Shown: piece after piece, positions 1-12,431 of the stretch
How the letters are laid out: every line of letters starts with the position of its first letter
Numbering within the stretch: position 1 is the first letter of the stretch
Origin: Selaginella tamariscina
Taxonomy: Eukaryota > Streptophyta > Lycopodiopsida > Selaginellales > Selaginellaceae
NCBI GenBank assembly: GCA_003024785.1
Contig: PUQB01000561.1
Coordinates: 62,001 to 126,000, forward strand
Direction: 5' to 3'
Length of the DNA: 64,000 bases
Notes under the pieces: generated by a model
Told to the model about the DNA's origin: nothing
The model's input: the letters and a program-made list of their open reading frames with translations, nothing else
Database searches by the model: none
Made by a program: the position numbers and the translations under genes

Positions 1-313
1 ATGATGCTATACTGCTTAACGACATATAAGAGTTATAAGACACTTCGAGGGAAATACAATAGAGTAAGGCTGACGATACATCGTATATCTAAGAAATGTG
101 TAGGCGCGCCCTCATATACACACATACATGAACATAGATTTTCTGGGTGTGTGTACTTACCAGGAAGTCACCAGCATGAATGGAGCCCATGGACAAAGAT
201 TTTCCCATGTCTTCCTCTAATCGTTTAACAATAAAATTGGTTGCTCGTCCAATCTCCTTCTTAGAGGCTCCGTTAGCAACAGAGTGAATTTCTGCGCACA
301 AACAAGCATGTCA

Positions 314-375
<62 letters not shown>

Positions 376-1448
376 CCTGTATATAGTTTATATATAACTG
401 ATTTAATATTATATGTGTGTTATACTGAAAGATACGACAGTATCTGCGTGTCTACATCTACGTATCATACCTTTAAAAGTTCGAGGTTTATCTTCTTGCC
501 TACACGCAATATACAAACAGGCAGCTAAGATAGCCTCCTGGCTCCTCCCCCTTATCGATTTCATATCCTCTACTTTCTTGTAAATCTCGTCCGCACGATC
601 CTTCACACACAAAACGTGTCTGTATTTTAATATACCATAAAATACTACAGTTTATTTAATTAACCTTGCATAAGCTCACTACACATGTTCTGGCAGTTAG
701 TTAATAGTTAAGGGGTACTACATGATCGTGTAAGTGAACTGAATATGAACTTACTGAGACAGGAGTAATTATCCAGGAGAACGATAGCTGGGAATTTTTG
801 TCATACACGATGACAAAAATTCCCAGCTATCGTTCTCCTGGATAATTATTCCGTAAATGGAACTTACGAGATACGAATATAACAGCAAAAAAACAGCAAA
901 CAGCAATGCAACAAAAAGACACTACATACATGTATATGACCAGAAAGTCTACAATAAAAGCCCAAATCTTAAATAATCTACACAACTTACGAGAGAATTA
1001 ACTAGAATAATACGAACCTTGATAGTGGAGACCAATCCTAATCTACAAAAGAAAGAAAACAAGAGTTAAAAAAGGCAAAAGACAGAAAAATGTATACTGA
1101 CCGATCAGCCATGGTCCCAATTGTCTTGAAAGCAGCGAGAAGAACACGGTCGGGGTTAGTCCCATGATTCTGCCACTTCCCGAGGACAGCAAAATCCCCT
1201 TGAGACCCGTTACCTCTTGAAATAGTGGTAGAGAGACCTCCGTCAGTGAGGAGCGGGTTCGAAGGGCCACCCACACGAACAGGATCGTTCGAACCAGAGT
1301 CGTCCGAGAACGTACGCCATTCAGAGCTCTCGTCTATGAAATGCGCCTCAAGAACGAGGCCGCATTCCATACACACCGTATCTCCTGCCGCATGATCTAC
1401 GACTATGTCCACCTCTCGTCGGCAATCCGGACACACAGTCTTCTGCAT
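1..1448 (-). CDS. TFIIB: Transcription initiation factor IIB, 5' part (runs off the left edge)
   Basis: TFIIB bridges TBP and RNA polymerase II at class II promoters in the nucleus. Coding exons on the minus strand are 1102-1448, 1018-1042 (only 25 nt), 471-600 and 161-291; all junctions keep phase with GT-AG sites. Residues 6, 9, 26 and 29 are the four cysteines of the N-terminal zinc ribbon, followed by the B-finger stretch (SSEWRTFSD) and the first cyclin-like repeat ([39 protein letters not shown]). The first repeat is nearly complete; the last exon ends at GDFL, so the second cyclin repeat lies beyond base 1. The start at 1448 is the first methionine before the zinc ribbon. No frame breaks were seen. 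A TFIIB paralogue such as a plant BRF-like protein is possible, but the ribbon and B-finger fit TFIIB well. Confidence 0.93.
303..375. repeat. (TA)n microsatellite in TFIIB intron 3
   Basis: An almost uninterrupted run of TA dinucleotides between exon 3 (ends 471) and exon 4 (starts 291) of TFIIB. Such a run is a likely point of length polymorphism and of assembly uncertainty. Confidence 0.95.
766..848. repeat. Perfect 39-bp inverted repeat with a 5-nt loop
   Basis: Bases 766-804 are the exact reverse complement of 810-848, separated only by ACACG (805-809). The arms contain no simple repeat. The structure lies inside TFIIB intron 2 (601-1017). Transcripts of either strand would fold into a perfect 39-bp stem. 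It could be a foldback element, a small-RNA hairpin, or a fold-back artefact of sequencing or assembly. Confidence 0.97.
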
Positions 1449-1980
1449 TCTCGCGTCTCCTGATGAAGAGCTTTCGATTCCCTGTGTCCTCTACAAAGAT
1501 TGTTGATGCGTTAGAAAGAAAACGGAGACTTTCCACATCTTACCTGAACTGCTCCTCTGCGACGAGGATTTCCGACTCTCTGCGAGATTATCGATGAATT
1601 AGCAAGAAAAAAAGAGAATTTCGATATCTTACCTTATCCCTCCTCGCTGCTCCTCAGCGATGATCCTCCAACGAACAAATGCGACGATTTTGAGCTGCCT
1701 GTGTCCTGTACACAAGATTATCGAGGAATTAGGGAGAAATGAAGAGATTTGCGACTTAGTACCTGCTGAAATTGATTGTGTGTGGCAAAGATTATCGATT
1801 TGCAGACAGCGCTGCTGTTCTATGGTTCACAATTGCGAGATTTTGTGAGAAATGTGAGGATTTCCATACAGAATTCAAGATTTTTTTCGATTCCTCACCT
1901 GATCTTTCTTGCGAGACGCCTCGATTGAGACGCAGTTACTCAGTGGCGCCGTTGCCTTGCTCTCTCTCCCCTCACTAGGG
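1449..1980 (-). promoter_or_regulatory. Probable spliced 5' leader of TFIIB, built from degenerate repeats
   Basis: Upstream of the TFIIB start the minus strand shows splice donors of the form AG/GTAAGAT near 1545 and near 1630, so the leader is probably spliced. The plus strand repeats a degenerate segment several times (around 1478, 1585, 1695 and 1780) that contains a core like AAGATTATCGA(G/T)GAATTAG. The exact transcription start cannot be seen. Confidence 0.45.
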
Positions 1981-2219
1981 TAAAAGCTAGAAACTAGGGC
2001 TGTGGCCATGGCATTTATAACGCTAACTTGCCGTCATACATCTGTAGCCGGAATATACCCAAACTTACATTCAGAAGATTCGAGAATCTATACTTAATAT
2101 ATCTTAGCACACACGTTGTGTGCATATACATGCGTTTAAGTGCACACCTATTGAAAATTAGCCATTTGGCTAGTTCTTAATTTCTTACTAGTTATACATT
2201 CATATCAGAATACACGTAC

Positions 2220-2280
2220 GTCCACACAATCTCTCTCTCTCCCCACCAAACCTAGCCTCTCTCTCTCTCTCTCTCGCATC
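2220..2280. repeat. CT-rich microsatellite
   Basis: Two CT runs separated by a short C-rich stretch lie between the TFIIB leader and the transposase remnant. No gene signal is seen from 1981 to 2297 apart from this. Confidence 0.8.
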
Positions 2281-2297
2281 CCATACACACCTAACTA

Positions 2298-2589
2298 TTA
2301 CGTTCTCTGTCTCTTGCGGGTGAACAAAGCCTCAGCAATGCTATCCCTCATCTCACGACCTCGTTGAGCATCTACAGTGGCAGTGCAGTTGAATCCAGGT
2401 GGGAGTGGGAGCGACTCTATATTCTTGCCAGTTTGGAAGCCTCCGAGTTGTCGAGAGCGATTTGCAGCTCCACTATTCCTGCTGCCGCAATTGTTGCGTC
2501 TGCTGCTGCCTGTGAGTTCTCCTTCTGAACGCTGCCCCCTTTAGTGATTCCAACATGCTACGCGACTCCTCAATCCATGCCGGATCTGC
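2298..2589 (-). pseudogene. C-terminal exon region of the Harbinger transposase
   Basis: An acceptor (ACTTCAG/GCAGATCC) at 2589 joins in phase to the exon ending at 3219. The frame then reads ADPAWIEESRSMLESLKG and a glutamine-rich tail and stops at 2473-2475. A second open frame continues from about 2525 to a stop at 2298-2300, so one base may have been gained or lost here. Calling this the transposase tail rests on strand, order and phase, not on recognised homology. Confidence 0.45.
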
Positions 2590-2789
2590 CTGAAGTATAT
2601 ACATCAACTTAAGCAGCTCATATAACACATATGTATATGTATAAACTTACATACATACCTCTGCACATACACACCTCCATATACAAATTATACATTATAA
2701 CACAATACATATACAGTGTTATATACATATATAAACGTAACCATTACCCAGAGACAGGACCCATATATACAATAGTTGTGTTAAGTCAT

Positions 2790-2792
<3 letters not shown>

Positions 2793-2830
<38 letters not shown>
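2793..2830. repeat. (CA)n microsatellite
   Basis: A pure CA run inside the last transposase intron, followed at 2904-2957 by an interrupted CCCTCT run. Open frames crossing it are repeat artefacts. Confidence 0.95.
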
Positions 2831-2832
<2 letters not shown>

Positions 2833-3634
2833 TATCCATACATACATGTACACACCAAAAACCACAAAATACTCTCTTACACGTGCCGTGAACATCGCCC
2901 GCCTCCCTCTCCCTCTCCCTCTCCCTCTCCTCTCCTCCCCTCTCCCTCTCCCTCTCCCCCACCACACAGACACAGGAAATAAAAACGTATTCACATACAT
3001 GTTCTTGCATATATACAAAAATATATGAAGGCATATAATATATTTCTCGCTTATCATTATATCAGATATATACGCATACATTAGGCCAAAAGAAAAGTAA
3101 TATTCACACAAGTATATAAGCATGTCTGTCTATATGTACAGTTTCTTACATATACATGTGCAAGTATGTATATACACATAAAATGATGCTTATCGAAGAG
3201 AGAGAGAGAGAGAGAGACCTGCTCATTCTGTGTAAGAAGCATATTGTGGAGAGTGCAGCAAACACCAATCATCTGCACTGTGGTGTCAAGATCTCCCTCC
3301 ATCTTCTTCAGCAGGACTCTAAACCTTGATTTAAGCTGGCAAAACGCTTGCTCCACGCACTCCCTAGCACAGCTCAGTGTACGGTTGAATGCGGACTGTG
3401 GGGCGTGAACTGCACCCCTCTGTACGGACACATCAACCATGGTTTTGGAGGATTAAAGCTAGAGTCCCCAACGAGAAAGTAACCCTGCCTGTCTATCAAC
3501 CCCTCAGCTGCTCGTTTTGCAATCCTATTAAATAATTGGTATTAACATATTGATTTATATATAACTTATAGTATTCCTCTATATATATTATATTGTAAAT
3601 ATGTATCAATATGCAGCTTGACGTATACATGTTG

Positions 3635-3674
<40 letters not shown>

Positions 3675-4309
3675 AACATTGTTTCTTCCGGGATTATTAT
3701 AACTGCATATAACTTATTGTTATATAAGTACATATGTAAGTTCACTGTATTTCAGAAAGTTATAGCATGCCGCTATATACTATATAAGTATCTGCATATT
3801 GTGTTAACAGTTGCCCTTTTCCAGTAGGATACTATGCATATTCTTGCATATACCTTGAAACAGTTATATATACACCTCTACGCTATGAACTATATGAATC
3901 ACACACACACACACACACACACCTAGAGTTAGCAAGCGCCTGAGAGTCGTGCATACTGCCACAGAGACCAGCATCAATTTCGAGGAAGAAACCATCTTGA
4001 TCAACGGCAGCCATGAGAATCATGGAATGGAAAGATTTGTCATTGTAGTAGTTTGATCGATCAATGCTCGGTGTAGTGATGGGAATATGGCTTCCATCAA
4101 TGGCCCCGATCACGTTAGGCAATCCTGTCTCTGATTCGAATTTCTCAGCCACACTCTTTGCTCGCTTTCCTGTAAAACCAATATAGAGTTGACATGTGGG
4201 TTACGTGTCTACGACTAGGTACATATACATACAAATTTACAATACAACCATATATATAGAGGCACTCCCCCAGTGTCAAGCGTTGAAAGACATAGAGAAA
4301 GACAGATAG

Positions 4310-4476
<167 letters not shown>

Positions 4477-6510
4477 ACAACACACATTTATCGGTCCAAT
4501 TCTCTCTGTCTATATACACACACACATATGAAAGCACACACAACACATACCTGTAGGCCAGCTGATGTACACATCGGTCCAATGCTTGGCTATGATACTC
4601 AAGCCTTTGCGAACAATCTTGTTCACAGTGGACTGGTCACAGAAAAAGATTTTGGCGATGGCATGCTCACGGTCACCATGCAGTAATCTCCACAGAAGCA
4701 TAGCAACACGACGCCTTAGAGAGATCACACGCCAGTTAGGACCGGATCGATTCCCCTCAAAACCACATGGTTGAAATATTGCAAAGCATAGCCACTCGAA
4801 TGTGTTCTTCGTGCACCGGAAATCTTTCCAAAACTATATATAGACCACATGTGAATACAAATTTCATATGTGTATTTACACACACACACACAGATATTAT
4901 ATATATAATAAAGAGAAATATATTCTCGACAAGGTTTACAGGACATCAAAATTGCTATTTATGCTATGACTCATGTAAAGTTGATATATTCCAGCGCAAA
5001 AACACATACATATGCGTTTATGTATGATGTATACAGAAGACCCATATGCTTATATATATGCACCGGTAACGCATGAAAAACTAAAACCAACCAGTATTAT
5101 AAATGTGTATGTCTTCCTACAGAATAGTATGTGAGCATGTAGAAGATCCTTGGGACTATATCTGGACCAACACACACATATTTTCTGTGAATAAGTAGGG
5201 AAACCATTGATGCATAGATATATGTACGTAAATATACTGTTCATCAGTTCACGTAAACATATATTTCTAAGCACTTAGATTAATCATACAATTTTATGTA
5301 CATTGTGTTCGTTTATATATGTATATACTGTACGTCGAATTCACCCCGGAAGTATTCATACATATCTACACATGCATATAAAGATATACATTGTTTGAGA
5401 GAGAGAGAGAGTGGTATCCCAAGTATATATAGATAGACATGTATATAATATATACATTGTTTCGGTTGTAGTCATGATTCGTAAATTCATTAGTATGTGT
5501 GCATCGGCATATATATAAAAACTTAATGCTCTTAATATTCATAATCTATTTGCATTATTTTTTAAAATGCATCTCCCAATGTGTGTGATCCACACAAAGA
5601 AACCAGGCCCACAGTCATGATCAACATAAGAATGCATCTGGATATACTTGTCGTCAAAAGAATCATCTATAATGTATATATACATCCTAAAAAATGCATT
5701 TCTAGAGGCATGTGTACACCTCTATATACACGTACGCACGTTCCGAAAGAAATTATAAACTAACCATATTTGTTCAAGTTCAATTGTATATACGGATGAC
5801 TCATAGTCGTAAGATTCTTTTCCCCATTATATTATATATATATATTATATATATATATTATATATATTATATCGATGAGTGTGCTACAATATATTTATTA
5901 TCATTGTCTATATGAATAAATACACACATACACACGCGCACGCACGCACCTGTCATCATCGTACTGAGGAATACAGTGGTATCCCAGGTATCAGTGTGAT
6001 GCATAAGCATGTCACGTACCCAAGTGGTCTTGGCCGGTGTGCCTGCTTCGGCGAGTCCCTGCTGAACAGCGGATGCAATACTCACAATGGCAGATTTCCG
6101 GCGCTCGAATCGGCGCTTGTGTGCGTCCCGGCAGTATATTATTGCACTGATGATGAGCGCCATAGCCACCTGCTTGCGTTGCTCTTCTCCTTCTCCATGT
6201 TCAATCAACCCTAACTCTATATGCACACTGTAAATACGTTCATTCAAAGTTGTGTGTATCAACTAAATTATTTCTGAGGAATGTCTTAAATAATTTGAGT
6301 TCATATATGCACACACATACACGTATTAAAGCTTTATGCCTTTTATATTTTTAATATATTATACAATATAACAGTACATGTCAGACTCACACGTATATAT
6401 ACTTTAAAATACACACGTATATATAAAGTGCATGACATATACATAGATCTTTAGAATGTGGTGTCATGCTAAGATTCATTGACGAAATTAATATATACTA
6501 AAATAATTAC

Positions 6511-6614
6511 TGTGAGAATTGGGAATATAGAAATGTGGATATACATTACTTTAGGAATCTTAACTTATATATAAGAGTGAATGGTCTAAATTGAAACTAA
6601 TTCGTCGGTTATCA
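6511..6614 (-). mobile_element. Left LTR (3' LTR) of the Ty3/gypsy element
   Basis: About 104 bases starting TGTGAGAATTGGG and ending CGGTTATCA match the direct repeat at 11101-11204 with scattered substitutions. Read on the minus strand it begins TGATAACCG and ends CTCACA, the usual TG...CA form. Confidence 0.75.
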
Positions 6615-9600
6615 AAATTTACTACGCTAATAATAATATGTGCACATACAGCCGTACACATGGATCTTACATTATCCCTTCATTTCAAAAGGATGTAAGT
6701 TGGTTAGGGTTGTCTAGTAGATGGGTCCAGATCTGGAGGACATCAGAGAGGAGGCACTGGTGAATTTGTAGGCGGGCACAACTTGTTTCTGTTGCACAAA
6801 ACACTTTAATCATTACACAAAACACTTCAACCGTTGCACGTGTACAATCTCTGGAGGATCGGGTTAAATGTCGTGCCGAACTTCATAAACCTGCAGCCCT
6901 ACTTGTTGTAGCACTTGATACGGTTCTTTTCACTGAGGAAGGAGACTCTTAATTAAACCATGTACTGTAAGCTTGGGAAAACGAATCAATACCAGTTCAT
7001 CAACCTTGTACCTCGCAAGAGAACGATGGTGCAAGTTATAACGTTGTTGTTGTCCTACTTATATGCGGCCCAAGTGTTCTGTTAACTCCGCACAAACCAA
7101 TGGAAGAATGCTTATTAGATACCGATCCCACGACCTAGCATCAGCAGCTCGTGGTAACCAAGAAGGCAAACCAACTTCGTCGACAACACTGGGTCATGAC
7201 CATATAAGAGCTTATATGGGGAAGTACCAATGGAACTTTGTACTCCAATGATATAAGTATATTGGAGAGACAATAGATAACCATTCCAATTCGAATGTTG
7301 AAAGTTCATACTTGGCAATTATCCCCTTGAAGGTTCTAACGAGCCGTTTCACTAAACCATCTGTTTGAGGATGATAAGCTTGTGAAAGTGTGGCATATGC
7401 CTAGTCAAGACATCAAAACATAAAATGCCTCAGCTATAAATGCCAGACCATTATCTTAGAGAATTCGCTCTGGACAAGAACGTTGAAACACGACTCGATT
7501 AAGGAGAAACTGACCAACAGCAAAAGCAGTCGCACTCGCAAGAGCACCAACTTCTACCTAACGAGTTAGGTAGTCAGAAGCAATAATAACGTACTCATTA
7601 CCAACAGTTGACCGTGGAAAAGGTCCCATCAAATCAAATACCACCAACTTAAACGAACGAGAAACTGCAATTGACTTTAACCGTCCTTCCAAAGCACACA
7701 GGGGAGTATTGCGAGCTTGGCACCACACACAGCTGCACACATATTTTCACATCTCTTCGCAACTCCGGCCAATAGAAAGATCTGTGCAGCTTCTCCATCA
7801 CACGATGATGTCCCATGTGCCCGCCAAGAATAAGAGAGTCATGGTAAGCATGGAGGAAGCGTGGAATGAAGACGAAGGCACTACTAATCACAAATGATCA
7901 TTTGGGTCAGTCCCCACAAATAAAGAAAGTCGTCCTGAATGCGATATTACGAATGTAAATGCCTGAAAGGCAAGTCATCAGCAAGTGCTGCAAGATTTTC
8001 AACCCATCACGAAGTCTTTGAATCCACGGCTCAACCTTTTGAATTTCCAAACCTCATTCAAAGATGGCAAATCTAATTCTACATTTGTGGACACTGAACG
8101 TTAAGCACAACAATTGCAGATGGTATAGATCTTCGTCCAAAAAGTCCACTGATGCTAGAACAACTGGCTCTTTAGGGGCAGAAAAAAAAAAGAGAAGGTG
8201 GAAGAAGAACTTGAGAAAGCACATCAGCATTAGCCGTGGAATTCCCTGGGCAATGAACAACCTTGAAGTCATAAATTTGAAGTTTCAAGGCCCACCGAGC
8301 AATACAACAATCAATTATTCCGCTTCAACAACGAAGTGACTGCTATATTAGTCACCTTCCAACAACATCCGAGAACCATGCAAGTAGGCATGGAGCTTCT
8401 CAAAACCCCAAACTGTTGCTAGGCACTCCTTTTCTGTCGTGGAGTAATTCACCTTTGATGGTTGCAACGTATGGCTGATGTACGCAATGGGATGTCGTTG
8501 GCCAGGGACACTCGTACTTTCCTGCAGCAATACACCTCGAGACCGATGTCAAAGCATCTACACGTAAGATGAAAGACGAGTGTAATCCGGTACGTCAAAA
8601 TTGGAGGAGTCTTCAACAGCTATTTTGAGATCTGCAAATGCCTACTTGCAATCCTTAGACCAAACAAAAGAAGTCATTGATGACTTTAGCAACGCCCACA
8701 ACAATGCAATACGATCCGAAAGATATCCACAAACAACCCAAATATTGTACCTTGCAAGAAAGTGTTGCACATCATTCACACACTTTGGCGTAGGGAACTT
8801 CAAAACTGCAACTAATTTGTTAGGATCAACTTGCAAAGGAAATGCGATAACCAAATAAGTGATGTTCTTAGATCCAACACACACTTAAATGGCTTTAACT
8901 TCAAACCAACTTCCTACAGCCGATCTAAAACCTTACGTACATCACTGACATGCTCATCCCATGTCCATTGAGTGAATTAAAACATCATCGATAAAGTTAG
9001 TAGTCACCTCCAGCATATCGCAGGAACCTCGTCCATCATATATTGAAAAGTCGCTGAAGCATTACTTAAACCGAAAGGCATCACCAAAAAACTCGTACAT
9101 CAAATGGTGTCTGAAAAACAGTCTTGGGAATGTTCATGTCAGCCATCAGAACTTGCCAATATCCAGAGGCGAGATCTAACTTGGTGAACCAACGGCTCTA
9201 CCCCAGTTGATCCAAAAGGTTTATCGAATGCTCCCATCCGGCTTTGTCACAAGATGAGGTTCGCACACCCAAGGATTTCGAAATTTTTGGATAACATCTT
9301 TCTCTAACATCTCCTTAACATTCGCTCATAAGATCTTGAGCTCCTTTGGTGATCGGCGCCGAACAGGTACCTTGATCGACTTAGCATCCCCAGTTAGAAT
9401 AGGTGGCGTGTTGTAATCTTAGCCCCATATGACAAGTCAAAATTGAAAAGATTTCTTGAGTTGATCAACGACTGTAGCACGACGATCCTTTAATGGATCC
9501 AATGAAAGAACATGAATGGAAGATGGTTGGAAATAAAGATGAAATAAAAGTGATGCAAGCAGAGGTGGAAGTAAATGGACGAAATGGAATAAAAATAAGA

Positions 9601-11100
9601 GGAATAAAAGATAGATGAGAGAGAGTCAAATGAGGGAAGACTTTTTGAAGTCACACTTGGCATGATCCATACCAAGAATAAGGTGAAAAGCTTGACTCGC
9701 ACCACCCCATAGAGATTGAAGCTCAAGCTCACGATCATCCACACAAACAACAATGTCAATTTTATCTCGCGAACAAGCATAAGTGTATCGTTACCGTACA
9801 GAATGAAGACTGTTCTACCGCATGATGCAAATGAAGGCTGCAACATGTAGCAACAGATAAGAAATAAAAGACAAACTCGAACCTGTATCCACCAACACTG
9901 AAAAGAAAATAAAACGTGGCATGTGATTAAATCGAGCTTAAAAGTGAAAATCGGATAAACTGGTGCCACGTGAACTCCTTGATGATACTCCTGAAAGAAA
10001 GACAAAGGGATCGCTAATTTATTTGCATAAGGACCCCCCTCTACTCATGTGATTCGTCGTTTCTCGAAAGATCCACCGCATCAGAACCTTCTGCAACGGC
10101 GCCAACCGGACCTTGTTGATGCCAACCTTGAAAATGGGGCATCAATCGAAACCCGTGATAGCGCCAATACGTGTGTGCAACCTCATCACACGCCCAACAA
10201 CGAACTGCACGTCCATGTCTTCGTCCACATGCCCAACCTTGTGATGGTAATGAGCAAAATAGCATCAACCTCCATTGGAGCAGATCCATCCCCAACATGA
10301 AGTGAACAAGAGAAACGTGAAGGTGCAAGTGGGAAAGTGACAACTCATATCGTTGTGCCAACCTCAAAGTGTCGTCAAGAGTCACTGCAGCTAGTGCATG
10401 CACAAGTCCCACAAGGACTTGAAGAAGTGCTGGCCACAACAACCTAACTTGATGCGTTCCAGCATGTTAGGTTCTGCACCTAGTAAAAGGCTTCGAAAGC
10501 GAACACCAAGCTGCATCACTGACTCAGATGGTTCCTGACGAATATGATGCAATTGCTGAAAAGCATCCGTCATAGTCGTTTGCATGCCCAAATGCACGTT
10601 TGAAGATCTATGAAAGAATACTCCAATCTCCATGAGTTACAACGTCCAGACCATTATACCACTGCAACACCATCCCTTGAAGACAAGTAGGAAACTCACG
10701 TAAACATTGAGCACCATCCCATGAATGATATGTGACAACCACGGTGAAATGTCAAACTAATGGTACACATCATCTCCAAGATTTCTACAAAAGAAATCTG
10801 GCCGGACACAAGGTTGCAACAGGAGCAGGAGGAGTACCATAGGTTGTGAATACTGCCATCAACTGAGAGTGATTGTTCAGTTGCATCCGCATGGCATCTA
10901 ACAACTACATGAGTAACTACTTCACAAACAAGGATTTACTTGTTGTGGATCCATAGACGAACAAATGACAAAATCTATAAGAAATGAATAGATCTAGACA
11001 ATGGAAAAGCTAATTTAAGAAGAAAAAAAAATCAACAAAAAAAAGACATGAATCCGAGCACTCCATAGGGACAATTAGAGGTGCCTCTCACTTCCACCAA

Positions 11101-11204
11101 TGTGAGAACTCGGAATATAAAAATGTGTACATCCATTAGTTCAAGAACCCTAACTTATATACAAGAGCGAGTGTTCCAAATTGAAACCAATCCGACGGTT
11201 ATTA
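11101..11204 (-). mobile_element. Right LTR (5' LTR) of the Ty3/gypsy element
   Basis: Direct repeat partner of 6511-6614: TGTGAGAACTCGG at one end and CGGTTATTA at the other, where the other copy has ATCA. The divergence between the two copies suggests an old insertion. Confidence 0.73.
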
Positions 11205-12431
11205 AAAATTATATCTATAAAATCAAAATAAAGAAAATTTAAGTAAGTTTTTATTATATAAAAAATTGAAAATAAATTGACTAAGTATTATTGTTTATGT
11301 TGCTTTTAAATTTTCTTTTGTGAGGATGGATTGGACAGAAAATGCATATATAGTTATGTTTTTGAATAAATAATTTGTGTCCATAACTTATAGAAATGTA
11401 TAAATAATTAAAATCCATACACTTTATATAACATTAAAAATATTATAAAATTAGTATTATATAAGGGTCATAAAATAAATAAAGAAAAATGATCTTTGAT
11501 GACAATAAAATTTCTAGAAATTGCATACACACACTATATATATATATATGTGTGTGTGGTGTTTTCAATTGTTTACTAATTATGCTTCCATCTTAGAAAT
11601 TGGATGCATAATTTGCACCCACATTATTATTGTAATTATGACTCAATCTCCAGTTGGTATATTCTCATAAATATTGGAATATTCTAAAGACATAGCAGCT
11701 CCTTGAGACCGAATCATCTTCCAGTTCTTTTTTTCCAAGAACTCTATAAAAGTAAATAGTAAAACAATATTTTACCAGAATATTTAAAGTTAATTATGAT
11801 AATAATTTAATAATAAAAAATTTGACTGATGTTGACAAACTAGTTTACAAAAATTATAACTAATTAAAATCACTGGTGTGTGTACATGCAATTCCTCCAA
11901 CAGTTGCTCCCAAGTATGGAAATTTTATTGTCATTCATTATTTATTTTATACAATGATAATAAACAAGCAGATCCTTAAATAATACAAATTTATAATAAA
12001 ATTTTGAAGTTATATATATTATTTGTGTGTACGTGCGTGTATGGTATATAAATATAAAATTAATAACATATGTGTCATTTAAATTATAATTATATAGGTG
12101 GGAAGTTTAAATTATACATTTCAAATTTAAAAATTAGAATAATTTTAAAAATCACTAAAAAATAAATAGTTTGTAATTCATAATCAATTAAACTTTAAAA
12201 ACTTCTATATTTATTTATAATATTTATGACCAGTTCAAATTTAATTTGATTTGTTAACTATACAACACATACACTTTTGTTAACTATACAACACATACAC
12301 TATATATAAAGTGATACACATACACTTACAAAATAATCGAGACTGAATTATATGAAACTAAGCTAAACAAATTTAGCAGTTAATCATCAACGTATGGTAC
12401 ATACCTCTCTTAATGTACAAGGAGAGAAACA
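11205..12431. other. AT-rich spacer without recognisable genes
   Basis: Very AT-rich sequence with a short TA/TG microsatellite at about 11534-11560 and a short duplicated ACTATACAACACATACACT at about 12254-12303. No coding signal is seen. Confidence 0.7.

Larger units (their letters stand above)
6511..11204 (-). mobile_element. Degenerate Ty3/gypsy LTR retrotransposon
   Basis: On the minus strand the order from high to low coordinate is gag-like (10391-10633, with RQEPSESVMQLGVRFRSL), reverse transcriptase (about 8985-9290, with FTKLDLASGYWQVLMAD, VMPFGLSNASATFQ and FIDDVLIHS in different frames), RT connection domain (8642-8884), RNase H (8348-8530, with PIAYISHTLQPSKVNYSTTE) and integrase (7558-7891, with a zinc-binding HHCC remnant and VVFDLMGPFPRSTVGNEYV), then a C-terminal piece near 7115-7318. 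RT before integrase is the Ty3/gypsy order. The pieces lie in different frames with stops between them, so the copy is dead. Direct repeats at 6511 and 11101 bound it. No clear target-site duplication was found. Confidence 0.87.

Noticed and set aside
9490-10005. A 171-codon minus-strand frame rich in Phe, Leu and Ser, membrane-protein-like
   Set aside because: It lies between gag and RT remnants of the gypsy element, shows no family motif, and looks like a shadow frame over the protease region.
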